A stretch of DNA of 64,000 nucleotides, from assembly GCF_016808335.1 (NCBI RefSeq), contig NC_053145.1, positions 24,642,001 to 24,706,000 of the forward strand, read 5' to 3'. This document shows, one piece after another, positions 11,924 through 22,833 of this stretch. The notes beneath the pieces are model-generated. The model searched no databases and was not told the origin of the DNA. It worked only from the letters and a program-made list of their open reading frames with translations. The position numbers were made by a program, and so were the translations under genes. Numbering within the stretch: position 1 is the stretch's first letter; each line of letters begins with the position of its first letter. This stretch comes from Panicum virgatum (taxonomy: Eukaryota > Streptophyta > Magnoliopsida > Poales > Poaceae).

Positions 11924-14717
11924 ATGGCTCCTAACAAGGCGACCAAGGGGAAGGGTGCGGCTGCAGAGCCAACTCGGGAGGCAGGCTAGAACACAAGTAA
12001 GTGTTCCCAGTCTGACTTGGAATCTTTAGTAAAGCAAAGCCTTTTGGATCCCAGATCTGTTATCCAATGGCGTCCTGCCTTGGAGAGAGATCATCCGTAT
12101 GAAAATACGGGGGAAATCGTTGCTTTCACCTCTTTCTTGGAACGAGGATTGGGGTTTCCTTGGTCTTATTTCTTTTCTGGGCTCCTGCGCTACTACAAGA
12201 TCCAGCTGCATCATCTGACCCCCAATTCCCTTGTTCATATTTCTATCTTCGTGCATTTGTGTGAAGCTTTTCTGGGCATCGAGCCCCATTTTGAGCTCTT
12301 CCGATTTCTTTTCCATTTGAAGCCGCAACCTGACGGGTTCGTTTTAGATGTAGTAGGAGGTGCAGGTCTTCAACTTAGACAAAGAAAGGATAGAGAGTAC
12401 ATTTCTTATAGTCTTAGCAATAAAGTAATCGAATGGAAGCCCAAGTGGTTCTATGTCGAGAATCAGTTGGGAACCTTTCCACCAATTACTCCAGGCCCTC
12501 CAATCCAATAGCCTGAGTGGAATAAAAAGCCAGTCGACGAGAGTCAGATCTCTGAACTACTCGAGCAAATTGCCATTTTAAGGCAAAATATGTTGACTAG
12601 AAAAGCAGTCGTATTTGACTGGATGAATAGAAGAATCCAGCTACTGCAGGCTTGGGAATCGCTTGGGTTCCAGTATCAGGGAATAACTGATTCGTCAAGA
12701 TACTCGAAGGAAGAGTTCTCAGATGATGTAGCATTTAGTCGAGTACAACGACTGTTGAGGAACGTAAAGAAAGTTCCAGTGGTTCCTGATACTTTTTCTG
12801 CTTCGAATCCACCGAAGCAGGTACTTGATAAGAGTAGTCGATGCGTAGAGATCAAGTACTATACCATAGTACAAATCTGATAGGATTTTGCTTTCTATAG
12901 GAGGATGTGGAGTACTTTAAAAGTAGTCCTTCACTACCAGGCATTTATTCGCCTCTTTTGTTCTTCCAAACTTTTCGATCTGTTAACCAAATCTAAGTAT
13001 GTTTATATGAAGTTTCATACAAACACTACTTATGTATAGTCTTGGTTGTGTAGATGAAGAGGAAGCTAGGGAGAGGAGTGATAGGGATCTCAGTCCTACT
13101 CCGAGTACCGATACCCAAACTGGGCATCCCAAGGGTACTCAATCCATTGTGAGGAAGCGTCATAGCTCCTCCCAAACTGCTAGTGACAAGTAAGTAGCTA
13201 GTTATTTTGGAATCGAGTACTTTTTTTTATTTACTAATTTGTATTATGGTTTTTTAAGTCCGGCGGCAAAAATGCCATGGATATCATCATTTGGGGATGA
13301 TGCTGTGGTGGGACAGCCTGTCCCTTCCACCACAGTGGACCAATCAAGTGGGACCGGGGCTACTCCTTCGACGAGTAGTTCCGATGTGAATATTACTGTT
13401 GATGCGAGTAAGCTGACTCTTGTAGTGAAGCCTGCTCGCAAGTTTGGCATCAAGGGTCTTGCTCTGAGAAGAGCTCCTACGTAAGTTCCTCGAAACTTGT
13501 AGGTGTAGGATTTGCTTTTGTATCTAGTAGTTTTTAACTACTGTTGTCTTTGCAGAGATGCAGTCCTGGAGGGAAACGTGGAGGTTGAGGATACCTCAGC
13601 CTCCAAATCAGAAGTGGACAAGCCCCCGAACACTCCTGACATGAGTGCTCACGATGCGGAGGCTATGGTCGACTCCATGCTTCAAGATTCTCCTTTGCCG
13701 GATCCTAAAAGGGCCAATGAGGAGATCCCGGAGGATGGCGGAAGTGGTAAACTTCCGGAGGAGGAAGATGGCAAGAAGCTTCCTGAGGGAGGCGATAATA
13801 AGCAGCCCGAGGAGACCCCTGCAGGTAAGCTTGTAGTACCTTGTAGGAAAATACAGGGAATACTATAGGGAAAGTTGAAGATGTGCCCAAAAGGGCTGTT
13901 TCTGAGGTGCTGGCAAGTACTTCCCAGGCCACATCAAGAAGTAACTTGTCGCGTGAGAAGGTGGAGCTTGCTGTCAAGCTGCTGGAGGTAAGTAGTCGAA
14001 TAGCTCGAGTACTTTATCATAGATCAAGTAGTATACTGATCTTTTTATTTTACAGGAGGCGCTGGGATGGGAGGGTGGCCGGTCCCAGGATGAAACAGAG
14101 CTGAATGCTTTGAAAGAGAGGGTTAAGACGCTCTCATCCGAGAAGGTAGCTCTCGAAGGGAAGCTTAAAAAGCTCTCCCAATCCAAGAAAGGTTAGTCTT
14201 TAGCATATATATTACTGTCGACTAGTTGATTTGCTGGGTGTTTATAAGATTTTTTTTTATCGAGGACACAGCTTGTGCAGAATCTTTAAAAATTCAGGAA
14301 AGCTTGGTACTAGATCTAAAGATTCTTATGTACCGAAACGCAGATGAAATAGAGAAGCTCAAGAAGATCAAGGAGGACTCCTATCGGGAGGCAGCGTCGA
14401 TTCTGCAACTACTCAGGACCTTGTCAGAGTCCCGAGACTCGATGCAGCGGGAGCTCGTGGAGCTAAGAGATGTCAGGGATGCTGCTCGGGAAGTAGCCGA
14501 GGCCATGGATATCCCGGAAAGGGATGGAGATGAACCGCTGACACTAGCGGGAAGACTTCGTAAAGTACCCGGGGCCTTCGAGAGGTATGTCTCCACCATC
14601 ACCCGACAGTACGTGGGTCATGTACTCGGGTTGGTGAAGTCCTACTGGCCATCTACTCGTCTGGACGCTCTTGGAAAGGGAGCCAAAGCTGATTGTACAT
14701 ACGAACAATTTCGTTAG
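11924..14717 (+). pseudogene. PF04195-type protein gene, copy B: about seven exons, antisense inside a Tat-like element
   Basis: Exon 1 (11924-12820) carries the PF04195 core: VIQWRPALERDHPYENT, GFPWSYFFSGLLRYYKIQL, FVHLCEAFLGIEPHFELF. Further exons are about 13054 or 13062-13189, 13259-13480, 13556-13824, 13869-13987, 14056-14191 and 14272-14717. From exon 2 on, each GT-AG junction keeps the frame. Exon 4 is acidic (EEIPEDGG, LPEEEDGKKLPEGG). Exons 5-7 are charged and heptad-like (ELNALKERVKTLSSEKVAL, IEKLKKIKEDSYREAA), so a coiled coil is likely, and the end reads LTLAGRLRKVPGAFERYVST. Exon 1 has two in-frame TAG stops (11987, where copy A has TGG, and 12509), so this copy is probably dead. 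The joining of exons 1 and 2 is uncertain. The function is unknown. Confidence 0.7.
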
Positions 14718-15430
14718 TATTTGGCAGAAACTTCCATTGTGGACGACCAGATTGTAGAATCCCTGAACAAGCCCGACTCTCCTTGATCTTTTTGTTGTAA
14801 CTGAATTAGCGCATGGGCCAGAAGTACTTTTTGGACAAATATTAAATATTTGTTTAATGTTAAGTACTTGTTTTGAATTTGGATTATGGAATCCTTTGCT
14901 GTGTCGGGTAGTTGTACTCGAGGATCCTGAGTGTAGGCAGCATCACGCCCACTCAGTTATAATAGCAGATACGAGGAATTGTATCCGTGAGTGCCTTTCA
15001 AGGCGAAGTATTCTTGAATGAGGTCGAGTTTGAATGGTTCTGGATCAAAAACAATAGTGTTGACCGGTTAGGATTGAATTCCGCAGGATTAACCAGGTGG
15101 GAAAAGTACTAAAGGAGTATACGAAGCCGTGGCTTAGTATAGGTTTCCTTCTCCAAGGAAATGCTTTATTAGCGTGCAGCTAGTATGGACTTTGTTGTCC
15201 AATCGGGGGAAGAACTTTTTATCGAGTATTTTAGGAGTTGTAAGGTGTTCTTCGATAGATAGGATGACAGGCAGCTCTCGACAACTACTTAGGATGCTAA
15301 GGGAAAACAGGGTTTCTTTTTGCGTTTCAAGCAAGCGAGTAACACTCGTCAAGTACTCGATGCAAAAAAGATTCTGTAATGGAAATTCCCATAGTAGACT
15401 GAGCAAGCCGGAAACTTGTGTCGACCTATT
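14718..15430. other. spacer between antisense gene and tandem array
   Basis: About 0.7 kb with no recognisable protein in either strand. It is dotted with CGAGTA/TACTCG motifs and grades into the degenerate first units of the 122-bp array. Confidence 0.4.
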
Positions 15431-15538
15431 TTAGAGTATCGAGAACTTATCTATACTCCTTGAGGGATTTTCGTAGTTGACTAGTTAGGATGGACCTTGC
15501 TTGGTCACCCAGATAGTGTACAACTGCTGTGAAAAAAT

Positions 15539-16290
15539 CCCAAAGTACTCGATCATATCGAGTAGTTTGTCCTATACATGGATTGGATTGATTTTTAGAA
15601 TAGGACTGTTAGGATTGAACTCCATCGAGTTAACCAAGACGTGAATATTCTAAAAATGTCCCAAACTTATTCGAGCAGGGCGAGTAAGGTGTCCTACCTG
15701 AGGACTGGAGTAACTCCAAGGCAAGTCTATTAGGTACGAAACCTATTGGGTTGCCCAAGTCGAAAATGCCGGAGAAGTATCCAAAACCTACTCGGGCCAG
15801 CGAGTAGGGTGTCCTTTAACAAGGATTGGAGTAATCCGTAAGATAGAACTGTTAGGTACGAACCCCGTCGGGCTGCCCAAGACGTAAATGTCGAAGGGAT
15901 ATCCAAAACCTACTCGAGCCAGCGAGTAGGGTGTCCTTTAACAAGGACTGGAGTAATTTGTAAGACAGAACTGTTAGGTACGAACCCCGTCGGGCTGCCC
16001 AAGATGTAAATGTTGAAGGGATATCCAAAACCTACTCGAGCGAGACGAGTAGGGTGTCCTTTAACAAGGACTGGAGTAATCAGTAAGACATAACTGTTAG
16101 GTACAAACCCCGTTGGGCTTCCCAAGACATAAATGTCGAAGGGATATCCAAAACCTACTCGAGCGAGGCGAGTAGGGTGTCCTTAACATGGACTAGAGTG
16201 ACTTTTAGGACAGAACTGTTAGGTACAAACCCCGTCGGGTTACCCAAGACGTAAATGTCAAAAAAGCACTCGATCGTAAACCATAAAAAC
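15539..16290. repeat. tandem array, about 122-bp unit, about six copies
   Basis: Units begin at ccaaaacctactcg or related sequence near 15539, 15661, 15781, 15903, 16025, 16148 and 16262, with spacings of 120-123 bp. Each well-kept unit holds two dyads: ctactcgagc..gcgagtagg and gtccttt-aac-aaggac. The outer units are the most degenerate. The array lies between gag and the antisense gene, where pol would be expected. Tandem repeats in the 3' non-coding part of Tat/Ogre/Grande-type elements are known. Confidence 0.85.
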
Positions 16291-16534
16291 TACTCGATAG
16301 CTGCTCTAATGCTGAGCGTGACTTTCGAGATGGGGTGTTGGTCGTATGAGCGAAAGCCAAGTAGTCGATTTATGGGAGAAATCAACTTTTATTTGGATTT
16401 GTCGAAATTACAATAGTTGTAAAATGACAGACTCTGACTCTTAAGACCTACCCCTTGCCTGTTAGACGTGGGCAATGGTTTACATGACTAAATAAAACTT
16501 ATTCGAAGATAAATCTAGTCGATATGGTGGTCGA

Positions 16535-18612
16535 CTAGATTTGAGGTAAGGTCTCCTTCAGGAGAGGTGCCCCAAGGGCCTTGTGGGGTGAGTCACACTG
16601 GAAAATCGTATGAGAGCTTTTTGGGTAGATGAAGCACTTGCGTAGCAGTACCTTATTGATCCTGTTTCCACCCTGAGATGATTCTCCTTGGTGCGGGGTG
16701 TGCGGTTTACCCTGAGGACGTGTACTGATGGTTGCTGGCTTGTGCCTCTTGAAGAATGCGGAAGCCTTTGGCAGGATGCGGTAGTTGGAAGAAGGGTTGT
16801 ATGCCTCGACTTCCTCGCGCTTCTTTCTCCTTGAGATGATGACGTTGCGCGCGTCGCGGCCAACGTTGATCACGCTGCGAAGGTCGCAGTTGGAGTAGTC
16901 ATAGTTGTTGCCTTGCTGTTCCTGTAGGCTATTAGCGAGACGCTGGCGCCTGAACGCCCTTTTCTGGTTGACCAGGCGACGGCGTTCGTAGAGATCTTCT
17001 GCTGGATGCTGCTCTTCCAGTTGGACGGTGACAGTCACCGCTGGAGGAGGAGCAGGTGGATCTTCCTTGGTAGTAGCCTGAACTTCAGTGATTGTGGGAG
17101 GAGTAGTTTCCATGTTGTCGGAAAGGTACTCGTCAAAATCATCAAAATTGTAGTTGTCAAGGTTGAGACACTCCGTGGGATCACCCTCAGGTTCTTCGGA
17201 GATATGAACCATGAGGATTTCATGGCAAAGATCTTGAATTTCTTGGTCTTGTTTGCTTGAGGACGGGTCCAGAGGGGTGCTCTGTTGGTAAGGCAGATCC
17301 GCTGGCTGTGAGCCGGAGGTATTGGGATCTTGAGTCTTCCTTAGGCGCACTGTCGGTCCTTGCGGCGTTGCATATATTACCAAGTTTGGGAGAGAGTCCT
17401 GATCGGGCTTGGAGTTCTTGGCCGAGTTGGACTCGACTTGTTTGCTGTACTGGATTAGGTCATCCAGCTCATCCTCCGAGTTGGAAGAGTACTCGGATTC
17501 GAAATCGGTTAGCCACCGATTTTGGAGTATGTATGTCTTGGGTGAGCGAGAAGCGGGATGCCCATCTCTACACGGAGGGCGTTCTCGTTCATCCAGTATA
17601 GCCATGATTGAGTGGGAATCAGCCCTTCAGGCTCCCTGATCCAGGGTTTGTCGAAAATTGAGTCGCTGAATTGTTCTGGAGCTTTGGCTTTTCCCTTTTT
17701 AAGCTGGGACAGTTCCCAAAGGGCGTCAGCATGTTCAGGCAGATTGGCCATAGCATTCATGAACAAGTCGACGTTGTCGGACCAATCCTCGAGGTCATCA
17801 AATGGCTCAAAGTTCTCGAGGATGTTCATGAAGCGATCAAAGTCTTGATCGAAAGAGGACTTGGCTGGTTCCGGAGTCCGGATGTGAACAGGTTTCGGTG
17901 AAGGGCTCTGAGGTATCCTGGAGATAGACGGTCCCATCCGAACAAGTCGGGGGTTTGTCTCACCAAATCCCCCACAAATTCCTCCTCCCGTTTTCTGCCC
18001 CTTGTTTTGCAGAGTGCTTTCAGCTACCTTGATGCAGTCGGCAAGCTTTGAATTCACCCGATCGATCCCTGAGAGCATATCACCCGACCTTTTCAGTGGT
18101 GGGTTTGACACTTTAGGGTTCTACTATGACGTGGATGAGACAAGGGCGGTTTCTGCAAGTTTGATGCAGCCCTCTATTGATCGTGAAACTCGATTTACTC
18201 CATCGAGAAGTTCTGAGGTTTTGATCTTAGGGCGTTTGATCGTCTTGAGATGAGTCAAGTATTTTCCAAGAGTTTTGGAAAAGTGAGGTTTTTCGGAATC
18301 AGAGTTTGTGTTGAACTCGACTGAACTGAGAGTTAGGGTCGGAGTTGACACGTTTCCTAGGTTGTCCAAGTCGAGTTCGAGTAGAACTCTTTTTTCATCA
18401 AGATCCACAAACTCGTGGATGCTGGCGACTTGGGAGCTGGTTTTCGGTTTATGCGAATTAGGCGTGACAAGGTGGCTGGAGAAGCCTCCTGTTTCGTCAG
18501 CCGTGCATGCCCGGGAACCGAAAACATGGGTTGTGCCTTCCGGCACATTGTTGGCATCGCTTGATCCGGCCATAAATTCGTTGATGAACTCGACGAATCC
18601 CCTACCTGGCAC
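16535..18612 (-). pseudogene. Tat-like gag, unit 1 (frameshifted)
   Basis: This is a Gag-like structural protein read from the PBS leftward. It opens near 18612 (MPGRGFVEFINEFMAG). Two adjacent TAG codons at 18121-18126 stand where the sister copy has two CAG codons (20513-20518). The frame resumes at 18111 and shifts once near 17510. The last section holds EDELDDLIQYSKQ, an Arg-rich stretch (ERRRLVNQKRAFRRQRLANS) and a C-terminal KCFIYPKSSHTIFQCDS that looks like an incomplete zinc-knuckle-type motif. No protease, RT or integrase follows; the 122-bp array comes next. The family is inferred from LTR, PBS and layout. Confidence 0.65.
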
Positions 18613-18618
18613 GCCAGC
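18595..18618 (-). other. primer binding site, Tat-like unit 1
   Basis: Directly after the LTR end at 18619, the minus strand reads gctggcgtgccaggtagggg. This is the PBS block known from grass Tat-like/RIRE2-like elements. Unit 2 has the same block with cgcgcc. It proves the minus-strand orientation and that LTR 1 is a 5' LTR. Confidence 0.8.
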
Positions 18619-18886
18619 TGTCGGTGTTTACCGCCAAGCCTGCTCAAGAATACCCTTAGCAGTAGGGTTTGTAGGTAGGGATCGACTACTCTTGAACTCG
18701 ATGGTACAAGGAACACAAAGATTTAGACAGGTTCGGGCCGCGAGTTTGCGTAATATCAAACGTCCTGTGTGGTTTGTATTGCCTTAGGTGTTGATGATTA
18801 TTTGGAGGGGGTCCCTGCCCACCCTTATATATCTGGGGACAGGGTTACATGGAAAGTCCTAACCAAGTACAGTTGGAGTCCTATTA
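18619..18886 (-). mobile_element. Tat-like LTR 1 (5' LTR, 5'-truncated)
   Basis: Its plus-strand start tgtcggtgtttaccgcc and TATA region (near 18822) match LTR 2. Similarity stops after gagtcctattacaa at about 18886, where gag unit 2 begins. The distal part of the LTR, about 145 bp in LTR 2, is absent, so the junction is a deletion or recombination point. Confidence 0.75.
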
Positions 18887-20990
18887 CAAAAATTATTCGA
18901 GGATAAAACTAGTCGATACAGTGGTCAACTAGATTTTAGGTAGAGTCTCATTTAGGAGGGGTGCCCCAAGGGCTTTGCGGAGTGAGTCGCACTCGAAGAT
19001 TGTGTGAGAGCTCTTCGGGTGGATGAAGCACTTGCGTGGTAGAGTCTTGTTGATCCTGGCCCCGCCAAGAGATGTTTCCCCATGATGTGGGGTGCGCAGT
19101 TTACCCTGAGGATGGGTGCTTACCGGCTTGTTCTTCTTGAAAGACGCAGAAGCCTTTGGTGGGATGCGGTAGTTGGATGAAGGACTGTAAGCCTCGCCTT
19201 CCTCACGCTCCTTTCTCCTTGAGATGATGACATTACGTGCGTCGCGACCAACGTTGATCACATTGCGGAGGTCACAATTGGAGTAGTCGTAGTTGTTGCC
19301 CTGCTGTTCCTGCCGGCTGTTGGCGAGGCGCTAGCGCCTGAACGCCCTCTTCTAGTTAAGCAGGCGATGACGCTCGTAAAAATCTTCTGCAGGGTCATGT
19401 TCTTCCAATTGTACAGTGACTGTCACTATTGGAGGAGGTGCAGGAGAATCTTGCTTGGTTGTAGCTTGGGTTTCTGTGATTGTGGGAGGAGTAGTTTCCA
19501 TGTTGTCGGAAAGGTACTCATCGAAATCATTAGAATTGTAGTCGTCAAGGTTGAGACACTCCGTGGGATCACCCTCAGGTTCTTGGACTTCGGAGATGCG
19601 AACCTAAGGATTTCACGGCAAAGATATTGAATCTCTTGGTCTTGTTTGCTTGAGGACGGGTCTAGAGGGTTGCTTTGCTGGAAGGGCAAATCCGTTGGCA
19701 GCGAGCTAGAGGTGTTGGGATCTTGTGTCTTCCTTAGGTGCACTGTCCGTCCTTGCGGTTTTGCATATATGACCAAGTTAGGGAGGGAGTCCAGGTCAGT
19801 TTTGGAGTTCTTAGTCGAGTTGGACTCGACTTGTTTGTTGTACTGGATTAGGTCATCCAGCTTGTCCTCCGAGTTGGACGAGTACTTGGATTCGGAATCG
19901 GTTAGTCCACCAATTTTAGAATATGTGTGTTTTGGGTGAGTGAGAAACAGGATGCCCATCTCCACGCGATGGGCATTCTCGTTCATCCAATGTAGCCATG
20001 ATTGAGTGGGAGTCAATCCCTCAGGCTCCTTAATCTAGGGTTTATCGAAGATCAACTTGCTGGATTGTTCTGGAGCTTTGGCTTTTCACTTTTTAAGCTT
20101 GGCCAGTTCCCAAAAAGCATTAGCATGTTTGGGTGGATTGGCCATAGCATCCATGAACAAGTCGATGTTATCTGACCAGTCTTCGAGATCGTCGAATGGT
20201 TCGAAGTTGTCGAGGCTGTTCATGAATTGATCGAAATCATGATCAAACGGGGACTTGGCTGGTTTAGGAGTCTGAATGTGAGAAGGTTTCGGTGAAGGGT
20301 TCTGAGGTATCTGGAGGTAGACGGTCCAATCCGAACAAGCCGGGGGTTTGTCTCACCGGATCCCCTGCGGATTCCTCCTCCCGATTTCTGCTTCATTTTT
20401 TGCAGAGTGCCTTCAGCCAGTTTTATGCAGTCGTCGAGCTTGGAATCTACTCGATCGATCCCTGAGAGTATATCACCCGACCTTTTCTTGGTGGGTTCAA
20501 CACTTCTGGGTTCTGCTGTGATGTAGATGAGCCAAGAGTAGTTTCTGCAAGTTTGATGCAGCCCTCTATTGATCGTGAAACTCGATCTACTCCATCAAGT
20601 AGTTCTGAGTTGTTGATGATATTGGGGCATTTGATCGTCTTGAGATGAGTCAAGTATTTTCCGCGGGTTTCGGAAAATTGAGTCTTTTCGGTATCAAAGT
20701 TTGTATCGGACTCGGCTAACTCGACAGTTCAAGTTGGAGTCGACATGTTTTCTGCTTTATCCGAAACAAGTTCGAGTAGAACTCTTTTTTCGTCAAGATC
20801 CGCAGATTTGCGGATGTCGGCGAGTTGGGGGGTGACCTTTGGTTTAGGCGAGTTGGTCATGACAAGGTGGTTGAAGAAGCCGCCTGATCCGTCATCCGTG
20901 CATGCATAGGAACCGAAGACGAGGGTTGTGCCCTCAGGCACGTTGTTGGCATCGCTTAATCCGTCCATCGAATTCACCGATGAACTCACC
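18887..20990 (-). pseudogene. Tat-like gag, unit 2 (frameshifted)
   Basis: A diverged duplicate of gag unit 1. It keeps the same order of blocks: VPEGTTLVFGSYACTDD, then RSIEGCIKLAETTLGSSTS, KIGGLTDSESKYSSNSED, and the terminal KCFIHPKSSHTIFECDSLRK. Relative to unit 1 it retains the CAG CAG pair and the frame across 'SKIGGLTD', but has its own shifts near 19600, 20020-20450 and 20700. Neither unit encodes a full-length protein. Divergence from unit 1 looks like several per cent or more, so the duplication is old or the two units come from separate insertions. Confidence 0.65.
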
Positions 20991-21014
20991 GAATCCCCTA
21001 CCTGGCGCGCCAGC
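20991..21014 (-). other. primer binding site, Tat-like unit 2
   Basis: Minus-strand gctggcgcgccaggtagggg directly follows the LTR end at 21015. It is the intact form of the PBS seen in unit 1. Confidence 0.8.
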
Positions 21015-21429
21015 TGTCGGTGTTTACAGCCAAGCCTGCTCAGGGATACCCTTAGCAGTAAGGTTTGTAGGTAGGGATTGACTGCTCTGGAACTCGATGG
21101 TGCAAGGAACACAAAGATTTAGACAGGCTCGGGCCGCGAGTTTGCGTAATACCCTACGTCCTGTGTGGTTTGTATTGTCTTAGGTGTTGATGATTGTTTG
21201 TAGAGGGTCCCTGCCCGCCCTTATATATCCGGGGGGACAGGGTTACATGGAAAGTCCTAACCGAGTACAGTTGGAGTCCTACTAGAACTCAATCGGGTAG
21301 TTTCCTTTGTATTGCAGCTAGTTCTACGCCTACTCGGGTAGTTACAAAAGAGTAAGGTACATCCATGAGCTATTCCCTACTCTAGAACATTCTATGCCTA
21401 TAAGCAGTCCCGCTGCCCCGGGTCTGACA
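21015..21429 (-). mobile_element. Tat-like LTR 2 (5' LTR, full length)
   Basis: 415 bp. On the minus strand it starts TGTCAGACCCGGGG, has a TATA box (gatatataaggg near 21221-21231), and ends CACCGACA with the PBS next. It is the most complete of the four related LTRs. Outside its 5' end the sequence switches at once to Athila-like gag, so the Tat-like complex inserted into that element. No matching TSD was found at 6799, so the left edge has probably been rearranged. Confidence 0.8.
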
Positions 21430-21821
21430 TGGGCGGCTTGGATTTTCTTCGTTTTCGACCATCTTTGGACTGTGATATCCTGCAGGCACAACTCATCTAA
21501 AACTTATTGAACTTATTAGAATTAAATAAATATGTATGGAACATAGTGCTTTATTCCCGAGAAGCTGTCAACAACCTTGATTTTGTCTATGGTATTAGGC
21601 ACGTCCCTTGCGATGCCACCACATTTAAAAAAGACTCCTGAGGGACTTCTAAGGTATTTTCGGTCAGGGTTAGAGGTTTGTTACCCACAAGAGTATTCAT
21701 GAGGCACTCGGGTATGATGCAAGTCTCAGTACTAGGGTAATGAAGAGCTTCTACGATGTTTCCCCCATCGAACAATGGATGGTTGTGGAAGTTGAGCTAA
21801 TCTGAATTGCTTCAGAAGTAT
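21430..21821 (-). pseudogene. Athila-like gag, C-terminal segment
   Basis: On the minus strand the frame reading SEAIQISSTSTTIHCSMGET starts at the right edge. It continues as a frame with IVEALHYPSTETCIIPECLM and PLTLTENTLEVPQESFLNV. These blocks are typical of the region after the capsid in grass Athila/Tat-like Gag. It is separated from 22834-23691 by a solo LTR and truncated at 21430 by the Tat-like complex. Confidence 0.6.
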
Positions 21822-22833
21822 TGTCGGTGTTCCGTATCACCGGCTTGTAGATTTGTAGGCGCGTCGCTACTCCGAATGGTAATGCAAGGATTCGACATGA
21901 TGATTTATACTGGTTCGGGCGGAATGTCCCTATGTCCAGTTCGAGCTCTCGCGCTCTTGCACTCAAAATTGCAGTAGGGGTTACAAACGGGCGAGAGAGG
22001 GAATGGACTTCCCAAGTCTCTGGTGAAACGAGTGTGTGTGTGTGTGTGTGCGCGCGCGCGCGTGGATCGATCGGTCCAGGGGAGACCGGGGGGGTCGGAT
22101 ACAAAAAGGATGGAAAAGTAAGAAAGGAAAAGCTGGGGGGGTCGGATACTTCTGGCCATCTTCTCTTCCGGTTGGATGGCCTCGGTACGGCCCCTAGTTG
22201 CCTATTTCTTTGGTGGCAATCTTCTTCCTCTGACTTCCATTCCTGACGATCATGACGGGTGGGAGAAATCGTGGCGTGCTGTAGCTGTTGTCCTGTCGCA
22301 GGGACACGTGTTGGCGATCGCTTCGCCGGCAGTGCTGGCATTGGCAGGGATGGGCGTCCTCCCCTTGTCCCCGAGGATGGTATTCCTGTCCTTAGAGCTG
22401 ACTTCGGGGTGAGAGAGGGTGTGCTCCGTCCCATCGGTGAGGCGTTGTCACGTCGGACTACTGTCGCGACTGCCCAAGCTCATGCTATGGCAGGGGCGAA
22501 TGGTCATGTCAGCCCACGCGGGCCTTCTCCTGACTAATCATGGCCTTCGGGTTCACGGCATGGTCAAACTATCATGCGGGCCCGCTCCTACCCCTTCCGC
22601 AGGGGTCGGAGCGATATTTTTCCGTAAGATCTAATGCGGCGGGAGTCCCCACGCAGGGGTCGGGCGAGGCAGAGACCTCCTCGCGGGGGTCAGTCTGAGG
22701 GTGGCAGTTTCCTCAGGGGTCGGCCTTTGGCGGGCCGGCTGTGCTCGCCTCAGGCCGCGCTTGTCTTAACCTTATTGGGCCTTTATCACCTAATCGTTGG
22801 TTTTGGGGGTACCCGTTACTTTTACCCCCATCA
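21822..22833 (-). mobile_element. solo LTR with 5-bp TSD AGTAT
   Basis: 1012 bp. On the minus strand it starts TGATGGGGGTAAAAG and ends ATACGGAACACCGACA. It is flanked by agtat at 21817-21821 and 22834-22838. There is no PBS, polypurine tract or coding region inside, so it is a single LTR left after LTR-LTR recombination. It interrupts the Athila-like gag, whose frame resumes on each side. Confidence 0.85.
22031..22062 (+). repeat. (GT)n(GC)n microsatellite
   Basis: An alternating purine-pyrimidine run, GT repeats passing directly into GC repeats, inside the solo LTR. Confidence 0.9.

Noticed and set aside
21015..21429. A simple complete element from 6799 to 21429
   Set aside because: Flanks ataaa (left) and tgggc (right) do not match, and two further LTRs with PBS or polypurine tracts lie inside.
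21751..22434. 227-codon minus-strand frame
   Set aside because: It joins solo-LTR sequence to a few gag codons (SEAIQISSTST) across the AGTAT site. An artefact of the insertion.
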